Shown here: piece after piece, positions 44,107-55,090 of the stretch | Layout: each line of letters opens with the position of its first letter | Position numbering within the stretch: position 1 is the first letter of the stretch | Assembly: GCA_036925085.1 (NCBI GenBank) | Contig: JAUPFP010000019.1 | Location: 61,001-125,000 of the forward strand | Origin: Brachycybe producta | Taxonomy: Eukaryota > Arthropoda > Diplopoda > Playtdesmida > Andrognathidae | DNA: 64,000 nucleotides | Direction: 5' to 3' | The notes under the pieces: generated by a model | What the model saw: only the letters and a program-made list of their open reading frames with translations | Database searches by the model: none | Told to the model about the DNA's origin: nothing | Program-made: the position numbers and the translations under genes

Positions 44107-44735
44107 AGAAATTCAATTCAACTCAGTACACCTGCAATCATCAGCTCGAAAGCCATTTGGCAGGGGGGATTGCTCACAATCTTAATTTATTGTTATTTAG
44201 ACAATATAGGACACAATCGTCAAATTGAAATCATCTTAACAAAGAACTATTTACTGGAAGAGAATTTCATAGTCTTAAGAATAACATTCGGGAAAGAAGA
44301 CCAAAAATATGCATCAGTTCTAGCCAATAATTCTTTGAGGATTTTTGCATGCCCTTGTCTACTTTTACAGGGATCAGAGTCAACAACTGTCCAAAAAGGA
44401 CAAGGCTTTGCTCACTTCTTCAAGAAGCTAATGATTCAAATTGTATTTCCTGAAGCATACAAAATACACTGCCAGGTGTACATTATCTCCTTTCACAAAC
44501 CTTGCAGCCCTTATTGCTGTACCATTTCTGTTTGATGTTTTACGTTATTCCTAAATGGGTTCCAAATTGGAGAACAATATTCTAATATGGGCCTAACTAA
44601 GCTAAAGTAACAGTACATTTTCTTTACAATGTTTAAGGGTGCATTCAACAAATTGCAACCTTTGCTTAGCTTTGCAAACTGCTTTGAATTATATGTTCTT
44701 TTCCAAAGCATGTCGTTTAATACCAACATTATCTG
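44107..44735 (-). pseudogene. LINE ORF2 3' end and tail (CR1/L2/Jockey-like)
   Basis: The minus-strand frame at 44511-44729 carries YFSLVRPILEYCSPIWNP followed by EMVQQ, the conserved segment downstream of the reverse transcriptase catalytic core in CR1/Jockey-type elements (family knowledge). Beyond the stop, other frames give RLWNSLPVNSSLLR, near the ORF end, so at least one frameshift is present. The 3' terminus is TACTGAGTTGAATTGAATTT, a pentanucleotide tail. The fragment lacks the RT core and endonuclease: a 5'-truncated dead copy. Its 3' part equals 5266-5547. Confidence 0.85.
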
Positions 44736-45906
44736 AAATTAACTATAAGCTTGGTTATGTATCTGCAGTTAATATTTGCAGAGGAAACTAGGTTTTAGGG
44801 TATTAAAAATTATGCAACTGAAATATAACCTTCCTATTTACTGATAAAAGAAAATTCCAAAATGGCAGGAAAAAATAAATTCAAATTAGACAAATTCTAT
44901 TTTCAGTCTTATTTTTTTTTCCTCCATGTGTGGGATATGTTGGCATAATTTTAATGAGAAACATTTATTTGAAAAGCTTCATTGCTGTTTATTATATTTA
45001 ACTGCTCTCTCAGATCTCTCTCTTCAAAGAGCACTTGATGTTTCCATAATAACATGATTATCACACTAATAATAAAAGTTGAATGGAACAAACAACAACA
45101 TGAAAACGACCATGTGGAATAACCAAATTCAGCATAACTATTATGATCCCGTCTCAGTGAGACCACTTCCGCCTAAATGCTTAGAAACACAATGTTCCTT
45201 TCCACATAGAATTCATTTTTTTTTTCTCTCTACATTTTCATCTCAAGTGTTGTCTTCTCAATTATCTTCATTCATCATACATACAGTGTCTTCCTTCTAC
45301 TGTTCTAAAACATAACTCCCTAAACATGAAGGATGAAATTAATTCTATCTGATGTTCCTGTCAAGTTTTTTAGATGAAGGAAAAAGAAGCCACAAAAAAA
45401 AAAAAGGAAAAATCTAAGAAGAAAGTGTAACTTAAAAAAGATGTTACTCGAGACAGCTTAAAGCCTCAAAGACAGAAAGAAGCAAAGACTCATTTAAAGT
45501 GTAAATTAAGCATTGAAGAAGAATTGAAGAAGAAAAAAAACCAAGGCTTTAAATGAAGACGAAAATATATTTCATTTTTAAAATAAAACTACTTTCATGG
45601 TTGTCAAAAATAATTTTTACTTTGTTGTTGTTGTGTGTGTTTGTAATAAAACGCTGTGTTAATAAAAGATTATATTCAGAGAGCTTTGTGTCACATTTAG
45701 TCTGTTTGCAAATTTGCTTTAAACAAATAAAGCAACTTCATAAGTTTATAATCATTAAAACATGACAGAATGCATTCTTTTCAAAGTAGAATATGCAACA
45801 TTTTCTAAATTGAAATTGACTGGTTTTGGACTAACAAAGTAGCTGCAGGTTGAAGAGAAAAAGAAACTTGTGTAAATAATCACTTGAGTTATTTATCAGA
45901 AGCAAC
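44736..45906. other. No gene seen; spacer
   Basis: AT-rich; a segment at 44880-44950 (CAAATTCTATTTTCAGTC then CTCCATGTG) resembles parts of the 13821-14730 duplication and 17600-17690, suggesting a diverged dispersed repeat. No gene. Confidence 0.4.
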
Positions 45907-46240
45907 TATAAAGGTGCATCCACACTATTGCCTTGCTCAGCCTTAAATCGGCATTGTGGAATAGGTAGGAACACGTCAGTTGGCATTGCCGACAGGCAGA
46001 TTGGATTGCCGAATTGAAACCGAACTATGTCGGTCTCATCAAAAAAGGCCGAGCCGAACTGCACAGTGGGAAGGTATCCCTGCTTCCTGGCTTCGTGGAA
46101 GAACGTCTTCCTCGTACGTTTTCACACTCACTGCCCACCTGGTAGTGTGGACGTCGAGGTATTTTCAATAAAGCCGACCGCCTTTGGCGCGCTGCAATGC
46201 CGATTTAAGCGGATTGGAATAGTGTGGATGCACCTTTATA
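45907..46240. mobile_element. ~330-bp MITE (AGGTGCATCCACAC ends)
   Basis: TATAAAGGTGCATCCACACT at the left is inverted as AGTGTGGATGCACCTTTATA at the right, perfect for 20 bp. The interior has GC-rich GCCGA/CGGCA words and inverted TAAATCGGCATTG / CAATGCCGATTTA. The flank can be read as TA or TAA/TTA. The two frames inside are not genes. Confidence 0.87.
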
Positions 46241-46399
46241 ATAAATTCATAGTTAATACTAGAAAAAATGAAGAAACTTATTTAAAGTTTATATGTGACA
46301 GGAACAATCACTAAAAAAATAAAAAATTTCAAATAATACATTTAAATTCATTTTCTGTCGTTCAATAAGCAATGACAGCAATACTAAACCCTCTGTAAA

Positions 46400-46828
46400 G
46401 CAATACTAAAACCTCATACCACGGCATTTCGCTACAACAGCCTTTTTACATTATAGCTCAGTTTCGATTTACAGCCCAACATTTTTCGATATACGGCCAA
46501 AAAAAATCTGGAAACCCCATATATGTACATGTATTTTACTATGTTGTCACCTGTGGTTCTGCATTGTATATTAAAAACATTCCATTGTGTTTGAAAGTGT
46601 ATGTCACATCGAAACATACGGAGAGATTCCGATTAGAATCGTTCCTCAACAATCTAATTTGCCTTTTGATTACATGTATACAAAGCAAAAAAATTGCCTT
46701 TTCAACTAAAAACTTAGTGATCTTCTAAATTTTTTTTTTATAAAAATTGAACGGATCCTATAGAATATGTATGAGTTCACCGTACCCAGAATGTACCTCG
46801 GCCGTAAAGCGAGGTATTAGTGTACTGT
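46400..46828. mobile_element. Probable pogo/Tigger-like MITE
   Basis: The right end GTAAAGCGAGGTATTAGTGT-ACTG, read inverted as CAGTACACTAATACCTCGCT followed by TTACGG, resembles Tigger/pogo termini; a degraded left counterpart (CAATACTAAAACCTC... TTTCGC) lies at 46401. TA flanks are not clear. Confidence 0.5.
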
Positions 46829-47085
46829 CTTTAAGAAACTTTCATTAGGCGATGGACAGTGACAGCTTTATGGACAACAGTGAGCTAATTCATTTTTTTT
46901 TTCTTCTGCAGTCATCAAATCATTATTTGTTTTTTTTAACTGTTTGTTATTGTGAGCCGTTTTAAACTGTTAATAAAATATTATTTGAATTCAACAGTTA
47001 GTTAATTCAACTATTTGAAAATAATTTGATTGGGTTTCACAGAATCTCAGTTCTCAGTTATAAATTATAATTATTATAGGGTTAT

Positions 47086-47724
47086 AGTGGATAGTTGTAG
47101 GATCTGTTTTAGTTTTAGGATCTGTGCTGCAAGATAATGGGAGCTTAGACTTAGGACACAAACCAGATAAAAGCAGGTTGGCATAGGTGGAGGCAGGCTA
47201 GTGGGGTATTATGTGACAGGAAGTTACCTATAAAATTGAAGGGAAAGTTTTATAGGACAGTAGTCAGACCAGCTATGTTGTATGGGTCAGAATGTTGGGC
47301 AATCAAGAAGGTGCATGAGGATAGAATGCAGGTAGCTGAGATGAGAATGCTAAGGTTTATGAGTGGGGTGATCAGAAGGGATAGGATCAGAAATGATTTT
47401 ATTAGGGGTAGTGTAGGGGTAAACAAATATAGCAGAAAAGATGCAGGAAAATAGGCTGCGGTGGTTTGGGCATATCCTCAGGAGCGGGGAAGATGGGCTG
47501 CTGAGGCAAGCAATGAACTTAGACCTGGGAATAAAACGGGGTAGAGGAAGACCCAAGCAAACTTGGGACGTGGTAGTAAAACGGGATATGGTGGCATGTG
47601 GGGTCACTGGGAGCTTGGTGCAAAATCGGAACGAGTGGAGAGTTAGAACCAGCAAGGCCGACCCTGCTGCTTGCGGGATAAGGTACAGGAAATGATGATG
47701 ATGAAGATGAGTGGATAGTTGTAG
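47086..47724 (+). pseudogene. RTE-type LINE ORF2 C-terminal fragment with 15-bp TSD
   Basis: A perfect 15-bp direct repeat AGTGGATAGTTGTAG brackets it (47086-47100 and 47710-47724). The body (47101-47709) encodes the end of an RTE-clade ORF2: LGSVLQDNGSLDLGH, RTVVRPAMLYGSECWAIKK, VAEMRMLRFMSGV, RNDFIRGSVGV, then after a one-base frameshift near 47420 ENRLRWFGHILRSGEDGLL, GRGRPKQTWDVVVKRDM, and a stop. The 3' tail is ATGATGATGATGA, typical of RTE elements. It lacks endonuclease and RT core; 5' truncation is the usual product of target-primed reverse transcription. Decay is modest, so insertion is relatively recent. Confidence 0.93.
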
Positions 47725-48977
47725 ATTATTCCATTAAATTAATAAATTCCACTAGACACGCAACGCAATCAGTTATTCAACTGACAGCCAGACACGACAA
47801 TCCAGACTTGACCGTCTATGCACGCCCAGCTTTAAAGCAAGAGTCTAGCAAGGAAATGGATTTCTTTAACTGAGAACAAAAGTTTAGGTTGTTTTACAGG
47901 AAATAATATTAAGGACTATTTTAAACATACAAAATCAATGTCACAAAGATTCAGGACAATTTTACATATCTTTTTTTTTAGAACAAATCCTTAAAACAAA
48001 CACACGTAAAGAGAAAGAGAGAGAGTGAGAGAAACACGAACATTACACGTATATATTATGCACATAATGATGAAAAATCTCTTTCAACATGTTTTTTTTT
48101 CGTGAATGCTGGTAACAAATGATAAAACACAGACATAATTCCGTTGAAGAGTAAACAAAGCAAACATTATATACTAAAGAAAAATATTGTTTCTGTGTCT
48201 GTGTGTTTCTCTCTCTCTCTCTCTTTCTCTCTTAAAACACATTCAAATAAATGCTTCAGCTTAGATTAGAATAATAATGTTCATCTTCAGTTCATTTAAC
48301 ATTGCCATAACTTAGCAATGATCATATATAAAAAAGAAATGCTACTAAAAAAACCGTTATGTTACTATTGAAATGCAGACATAAATAAATACAGAAAAGT
48401 ACTTTATCCAGCTTTATTTTGCAAAGAAACTTTTAAGGGTGCATATATCCCGAGTTATGTTTAAGAAAATCTAAGTCAGATGGCGCTATCGCATTTTTCT
48501 TACAACAAAATGTATGTTTATCTACAAAAAATCAATAAATAATCATACATTAATTAAGGAAAAGCAAACAATATTTTTTTAAGCTAATATGTTCCTGAAA
48601 CAATATGGCTGATTTTTTTAGTTTGAAGAAGGGGGAAAAAAAAACAAATTAACCCGGCTTTTTTGGTTTTAAACCTGTTTTTTTTTTTGGTTTAAACCAT
48701 GAAATGTTTTTTTATAAAAAAAAATTACTGCACTGTCTATAAGACACACTGCCACACTGGAAAGTGTATATTTTTTGCATTTTGCATATTGTGCATATTT
48801 TCATTTTTTTATTCAAAGATCAAATATTAATGTAATATAAATATTAAAGTAATTAAACTAATAATTTCATTAACCCAAATTGTCTGAATAATGTGTGTGG
48901 GCAGCAGTGATTAACATAAGACATAAAACCTTCAGTTACAATCTTCAACTCACATTGCCTTTATGAGTCACAGTATG
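47725..48977. other. No gene seen; (CT)n near 48208-48232
   Basis: AT-rich spacer with GA run near 48013 and TGCATATT words near 48775-48800. Confidence 0.5.
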
Positions 48978-49136
48978 ACCTATGTCAGAAGTGGACTGGC
49001 CAAAGGGACAGCTCGGGCAAAAGCCAGAAGGGCCGGTTTTCAATTGGTCTGGTTGTTCATTTTTCCAAAAAATATTGCCAATCCAGTCTAAAATGCCAGG
49101 GCCAAGTTATTTTCCCAGTATTCCTCTGACCTATGT
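48978..49136. mobile_element. 143-bp hAT MITE with perfect 8-bp TSD
   Basis: TSD ACCTATGT at 48978-48985 and 49129-49136. The element (48986-49128) starts CAGAAGTGGACTGGCCAAAG and ends CCAGTATTCCTCTG. The GGACTGGCC...GGGCAAAAGCC composition matches a known class of hAT termini. It is among the shortest elements in the window. Confidence 0.85.
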
Positions 49137-50864
49137 AGTGAAGCATACTGTTGGAATGAAGTAGTAATTTTTGTTTGCATATTAAAAACCAAAAGATTCG
49201 GTACACTTCACAAAAAAATAAATAAAACTAGTTGTCTTTGGTTAAAACCAAAGGTTTATTTAAAAAAACCAAGTGGTTAAAACCACGTCACCCTGTCCTG
49301 AAATGAGCATTGAAATCTCACAATCATACATAATCTCACAAACTTTATTGTAGGAAACGTTTTGGCCAGCAAAGCCGGGCACTACAGCTAGGTCACTTAT
49401 AAAGAAGATTTGATTTTTAGTGACCGTGTTTATTTGTCTATGGAATTTAACATAGAGATTAAAAATGATAGTTTTTAACACACTTTTAAAAATAGAAAAA
49501 CATTATCACTTGCAATAAAAAACAAAATCACCCGATAGCCTATAGTGTAAAGTGTATATTACACTTTGAACTATGTTAAAATTTTAATTCTGAGCGAAGA
49601 ATTTTTCTTAAAAAAATTCGATGATGTTTTTGGCTTGGTATTTTCTCTCCTAACCCACATGGGGTTTATGGGTTATGCAGTTCTTGCAGTGTCAACTACC
49701 TGGTTATCTTACATCGCATGCAAGTTGGACAGTTTGCAAGCTTTTCATTTTTTAGACTGAGAAGCCAATACATACAGCTGAAATCTTGTGCCATTGACTG
49801 GTGGATACAAGTTGACAAATCTAGTTAACAATGGTGCATAGCCATAAAAATGTACATGTATATGCAACAACGGCATTTTTGATTTCCAATGCTTTCTTAA
49901 AAAAGTAAGGTTTTTGTAACTTACTTTCTACAGTTTCCATTTGGTTTGATAATTGCAGCTGACTACAATTAACCAATCAAATTTCCAAGAAATTTGCCAC
50001 AAAAAAAAAACAGCCCAGACATGGTTTGCATGCTTCAAGAAAAGCAATTTCGACATCAAACAACATGGGAATTGGCCAGTGAGTCAGGACTTACTTTATT
50101 GTGCATTTGGACACAGCTTGTGCACTTGAAATTTCAGAGAGTGCACTTGGACAATGAAAAGTGTGTACCCAGAAAAATTAAATAATTATTAATTAAATTT
50201 GTTTTTACTCATTTTGAAAGGTTTCTCTCATAGTAATGTTTGATTTTAAGCTAGTCACAGTCAGGAGTCAAATAAATTAAGTCCAAACAGGAGCTGAGCA
50301 ATCTACTGTATAGTTTTAGTTCTTCTTTCAAAAATAAAAGTGAGATACTTGAATTATTATTAGCAATTATAATCTATTAATCATAAATTAAAACTGGTTT
50401 TGCACTTGGAAAAATGTCTTACAATAAGCCCTGCAAGTGATTTGGGTTGTGGACATCCTATTTTGTGTGAAAAATAATTTTAAATCGTTAAAAAAAGACC
50501 TGGACAAACATATGCCGCAACCCGCTAGTAAGACACACTGACATAACCAGTGCATTAGATACACAGATGTGACAAACACATTAAGTTTGCTACACATAAT
50601 GTCATAAACTTCCAAATTTTAACTTTTTTTTGCCTTTGATTATGCCCCTCTCCATTCCATCTACTTCTATTTCCATCAGATTAATGTTTTTTTTTACCAA
50701 AGAGAAGAAAGTTTTTTTCAATGATCAAACTGAACCTCACTGACAGTTATTTCGTTCTCTGGAGAAACAAGAGAGAAAGCTCTAAGCTTGATAAATTAAC
50801 TGATAAAGACAATAGGAGAAGAAGCTACAATCAAACTACATACAGGATGAATCAGAAATTGTTC
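49137..50864. other. No gene seen; spacer
   Basis: AT-rich. The 64-75-codon frames (49566-49760, 49994-50185, 50388-50615) show no recognised domain. No repeat termini found. Confidence 0.5.
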
Positions 50865-51075
50865 GTCTACACTTTTGCATTTTCCAATTTTATTTGACTA
50901 TGAAACCCGTTTTATTATTTACTCGCTTTTATTTAACTTCATAATTTGTTTGTTTGTCCACCACACCTTCTGAAATATTTGAAAATAATTCACACTGCAC
51001 GGGGATTGAACCCGTGACCAAGTTGACCAACATTAACCATGGGCTAAGACACTAACCACTCCACCAGACTCGATT
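50865..51075 (-). ncRNA. tRNA-derived SINE or tRNA pseudogene
   Basis: On the minus strand the head contains a box A-like TGGTGGAGTGGTTAGTG (about 51066-51050) and a box B-like GGTTCAATCCC (about 51012-51002), with CACGGGTTCAATCCCCGTG forming a perfect T-arm stem. Spacing is longer than in a compact tRNA but within tRNA range with a variable arm. A tRNA-unrelated AT-rich body follows toward 50865, which favours a SINE. The acceptor stem is not intact, so a functional tRNA is unlikely. Confidence 0.7.
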
Positions 51076-51193
51076 ACATCTTGTTTTACTTTTTAGACCC
51101 TTTTTTTTTTTATAAAAGTATCACAAAAACCATGTTTTTTTTTTGTTTAATCCTTAAAATATTACAGAACCACAATAGTACTTTTACATAATA

Positions 51194-51508
51194 CCATATA
51201 CGGAGTAAGATAAATGACAGAAAAAGCAGATATGGATAAAAGTAACAGGCACGTAATCCTAATAAAATTATAATTTAAAGTAACAGATTCACTTTTAATT
51301 CATAATATTGAGAAAAAAATCGCATAAAAATTACAACACATTTTGTGTCTCATTTAATTTTTCAATTGTGGTGGAATGTTTGAAGATGGATAGTCTATGC
51401 TGTGACTACTTAAATGAAAATTAAAATTATTTTAAGAAACTATTGTAATGACACGTTTTTTTACAGTAAAATTCAATATTTTTCTTATTTTCTCGTGGAA
51501 CCCTAACT
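51194..51508. repeat. Dispersed repeat, copy 2 (pairs with 768-1095)
   Basis: Collinear with copy 1 over about 310 bp; ends at TTTTCTCGTGGAACCCTAA, losing the final ~20 bp that carry the hAT-like terminus in copy 1. Confidence 0.7.
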
Positions 51509-51560
51509 AAGCTACCTTAAAATGTTTTCCATTGCAATTTGCGATGCTCTTTGAACGTTT

Positions 51561-51940
51561 AAGGCTTGGTTTATACTACCTTCCTAATCGGCAAAGCAGC
51601 CTGCAAAGCTTCAAAAATGACGTCGAGCTTCAGATTTTGTGCCTTCGCCAGAGCAATGAAGCTTTGAAATTGTTCAACTTTTCAAAGTTTAGCAACTCAA
51701 AGCACCAATCATGAAGCGGATATACACAAATGGGGGGAACAAGTCACGCCTTTTTCTCTTGCAGGAGGTGCAGGGTTCTATTGTTTCTATATCTGTTTTA
51801 TGGGGTGTATAGGTTAGAAAATACTGTGAAGCTTGTAAGACCACATGTTTGTATGAACAAGCTAAGCTTTGGGGAGCTAATTTTGAGGAGCTTCAAAACT
51901 TTTGCAAATCTTAGCAAAGTTTGAAGTAGGTCTATATATA
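51561..51940. mobile_element. ~380-bp MITE (GGTTTATACT family), inverted copy
   Basis: Ends GGCTTGGTTTATACTACC and AGTAGGTCTATATATA with inner inverted GCAAAGC / GCAAATCTTAGCAAAGTTTG. Interior is the inverted equivalent of 20711-21081: AAATTGTTCAACTTTTC, ATGAACAAGCTAAGCTTTGG, CCTTCGCCAGAGC. No TSD assigned. Confidence 0.78.
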
Positions 51941-53125
51941 GGTGAAAATTTATTCTTATTTTTATTAAGTGTTTGTATGTTCTGCATGTTTTACGCATGT
52001 GTGATCCAGGACTTAAAACCTATATCGAGAGGAGTTTGAAATTCACATTTTGTTCTAGAATCAAGATAATCCTGAAAAAAAACACTTTTGGATCACCCTA
52101 CACTATAAAATATAAGAAATCAGATTATACAACAAGACATTTCTTCTTTCCACACCACACACCACCACACACTGCTGAAAAATAATGAGATTTTAATGAT
52201 CTTTTTCCTAGTGCAACACACGCGTTAGGTTCATTCAAGATTACAATTAAATTGATTTAAATCCCCGATTAAAATCAAATGCTTGAAGTGTCATTTTTTT
52301 TTTTCTTTCTTTCTTTTCTACTTCTTTTTTCTCTTCTCCAATAGTGTTCATTTGACAGCGAAAAAAGGTTTTAGACAAAATCCTTTTAATTAAAATGATT
52401 TAAATAAAAAACCCTTCAAAAGCAATTGGAAGACAAACTAAATAGAAAGACGAAAAAAAAATGGCTGTAAATTAAATTTGCATACCATATCATTAATGAT
52501 ATTTACATTGGTCAATATTTTGACAAGAAACCGTGCAGAAAACTGCAAATTCAATTGAAAAACACATTGAATTTGTCATGGGTTCCCTTGAGAGTTATGT
52601 TACTTGTGCATGAATGAATTGAATGGTCGCAAACATGCAAAAGTACACTAATGTATATCAACACAACTTTATTGCGAATTGCAATCTTGCACATTCTGTT
52701 ATTCATCAATATACTAGAAAACCCGTCGTGCAACTTGCACGAAAGGAAAGGGGCAATAAGTTAAGCAGTCAACTGACGCCAGTGACTGGCTTCGAGTAGA
52801 CAGCACAGGATGATTTTTCGGGCAGGTTGCGATTGGCCTGGCCAGGCAGGTCAACTTATTTGAGAATTAAGTTTTGAGTCAGCTGGTCGAGCCAGTGGCG
52901 CTTCCCAAACCACCATTTTTTCTTGACCAGCGCCTCAACTGGCGTCATGTGGACAGTCCTAGGGCCAACTGACCCATTACAAGTCAGTTGTCATCAGTGT
53001 GCTGTAGCCAAATTTAAACTCCGTGTGGATGGGCTACTGAAAATTTACAGGTCAGTCTCTGGCGTTATTCAAACTGATGCTATAGTCGAACCTGCTTATC
53101 AACTGGCCTCGTGTAAACGCGCCTA
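51941..53125. other. No gene seen; AACCCGTCGTGCA hairpin near 52727
   Basis: AAAACCCGTCGTGCAACTTG followed by CACGA forms a GTGCAACTTGCAC hairpin at about 52725-52743 and recurs, inverted, near 24624-24655. From about 52770 to 53110 the sequence is richer in GC with CAACTGACG/CAACTGGCGTC words, probably another element without clear ends. Confidence 0.4.
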
Positions 53126-53271
53126 TAGGGTATTTTCATGTTGATATCTTTTAAAATAAACTTTTTATAGACAAAAATTTGAAAAATATCGTCTGCTAAG
53201 CATTGTCTACTTAAAGCTGATTCATTTTCAGATATAAATTTTTTTTTTTAAATATCAACATGAAAAACCCT
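53126..53271. mobile_element. ~145-bp MITE
   Basis: AGGGTATTTTCATGTTGATA is inverted as TATCAACATGAAAAACCCT. Body AT-rich. TSD unclear. Confidence 0.65.
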
Positions 53272-53616
53272 TTGAAGTGATTCAGCTACGATTCTAGTTC
53301 CTAAAACACATTTTAGTTTAGATTCATTTTGCGCCTGAAAGGCAAAATAATTAAGAGTTCGAGATTAGTTTACATTTTAAAACAATTTTAACAACAAAGG
53401 GCTGAGTTGAGACATTCTCGTAACATAAAGTAGTACTTGAGTAGTCTTTTTAAAAAATTATTTGCTCAAGTTTTGAGCCATTTTTAACTTCAAAATTGAA
53501 GGTTTACTTTGACTGTTGTATTCTCCACTTTCGGATACCTAGTCTTTTATGGCTTTATAATCAAGAACCTTTGTCTCTTAATATATTACATGTATAAATT
53601 GCTGTGGCTCAGCAAA

Positions 53617-53660
53617 ATAGTTAGGAACCACTAAAGCAGTGGTTCCTAACTATTTTGTGG
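53617..53660. repeat. Perfect 20-bp inverted repeat of hAT-like ends
   Basis: CAAAATAGTTAGGAACCACT and AGTGGTTCCTAACTATTTTG are separated by five bases (AAAGC). CAGTGGTTCCTAACTATTTT resembles a common hAT terminus, so this is an inside-out pair of ends with the termini facing each other. Confidence 0.85.
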
Positions 53661-54630
53661 GGCAATACACCAACATATTAACAAGGTTCGAAAACCCTAA
53701 AACAGTGTTCCAATCTGTGTACTAAATAAACCAACCAACAAAAAAAGGAAGAAGAAAAAATAAAAACAGCTTTTCTTTTTAAAATGCATTAGCAATTCCA
53801 GAAGGCGATGGAAGTTGTGGCGATGGTGGCGGTGGGCAAAACCTTACACACTTGAAAACGTGGCTAAACTAAATTGGCAGTCCAAGTGGCATGCCATAAA
53901 TTTAATACAATTTCGTCCACCTTCCATTGGTACAACAAGAATGTTGTCTATCCCATAGATTTACAAGGGATTTCAAAAACTCTCTTTTGGTTTGCAGTTA
54001 TTTTTTTTTTTTTTTGAAAAAAAGAAAATTTGAAAACGCGGCAAAACCAACGCCGCCACAAAAAAAAAGTTGTGTATTTTTTTTTCTCCTTTTCTATACC
54101 AATGTACATATAGAAGAAGAAGAAGAAGAAAAAAAGAGTATTGCCACTTAAAGGTAGTGGCTCATTGATATTCACAGTACGTAACCCTGGTAGTAGTACA
54201 AGTAATGCTATTGCAATTTTATTCACTTTCCCAACATCTTCTTGTGTATATGTTATTCATTCGAATTTTCAATTCTTTCTTTCTCTCTCTCTCTCTCTTT
54301 CTGTCTTTTCTTTCTTTTTCGAATTCAACAACTGACATCACGTATCTTCTTCCAGTTTTGTTACAAAAAAAGACCTAAAAACATTTTTTTTGTTGTCATT
54401 TACAATTTCCAGACAACCGAAATTTATTATATTCTTTTGCAGTTCGACATTTCAATTAAAACCTAAGTTATATATTCTAAAACCTGGGGCCCCACATGCA
54501 TACAAAAAGCAGAATATACAAATAGAAATAAATCTAAAAAAAAAAGTTCTCTCTACATTTTTCTGCTTTTCTTTGCGTTTTAAAAGAGATAATATCCCCC
54601 AGAAATTATTTGTTCAAATATTGTGGAGAC
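53661..54630. other. No gene seen; low-complexity spacer
   Basis: Poly-T/A, GAA triplets (about 54113-54135) and CT run (about 54277-54300). Frames here are compositional. Confidence 0.55.
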
Positions 54631-54633
54631 TAA

Positions 54634-55090
54634 AGCCCCTATCACACTAGCTACTTATGATGCAATTCAACTTGTGATGTGACTTGCAACTATAGAACTT
54701 TGTAATAAATTCTACATCACACATGAAACTAGTTTTACGACTTATAGTTCCGTTCAAGTTTTCAAAACTTCGTTTGTGTCCACAATGTGGAAGCCATTAT
54801 ATGATCAGCTAACAGGAAATAATGAAACCAGAAATTAATTCAAAATTTTGATTTCATTTTCGGCATACAAAGCCTGATTGGTTGTTTGTCAGAAAATTTC
54901 ATAAAAAGTCTCTCAGAAGTTTGAACATGTGCAACTCAATGAGACCGCATCTTACGCTAGTTGAAAAGAAAGTTTTATCAAGATGCATGTCAAATCACAC
55001 TATAAATAAAGAAGTTTTTATGCCACAATGCAAATTTTATTGCATCAAAATTTCATCAAAAGTTGCTAGTGTGATAGCCTGATAGGGGCT
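54634..55090. mobile_element. 457-bp MITE (AGCCCCTATCACACTAG ends)
   Basis: AGCCCCTATCACACTAGCTA at the left; TAGTGTGATAGCCTGATAGG then GGCT at the right. TAA before and TTA after. Inner inverted AACTTGTGATG / CATCAAAAG are weak. No coding capacity (the 66-codon frame lies inside). Confidence 0.82.

Noticed and set aside
50995-51072. Functional tRNA gene
   Set aside because: The T arm is perfect but the acceptor stem does not pair convincingly, so only a SINE head or pseudogene is claimed.
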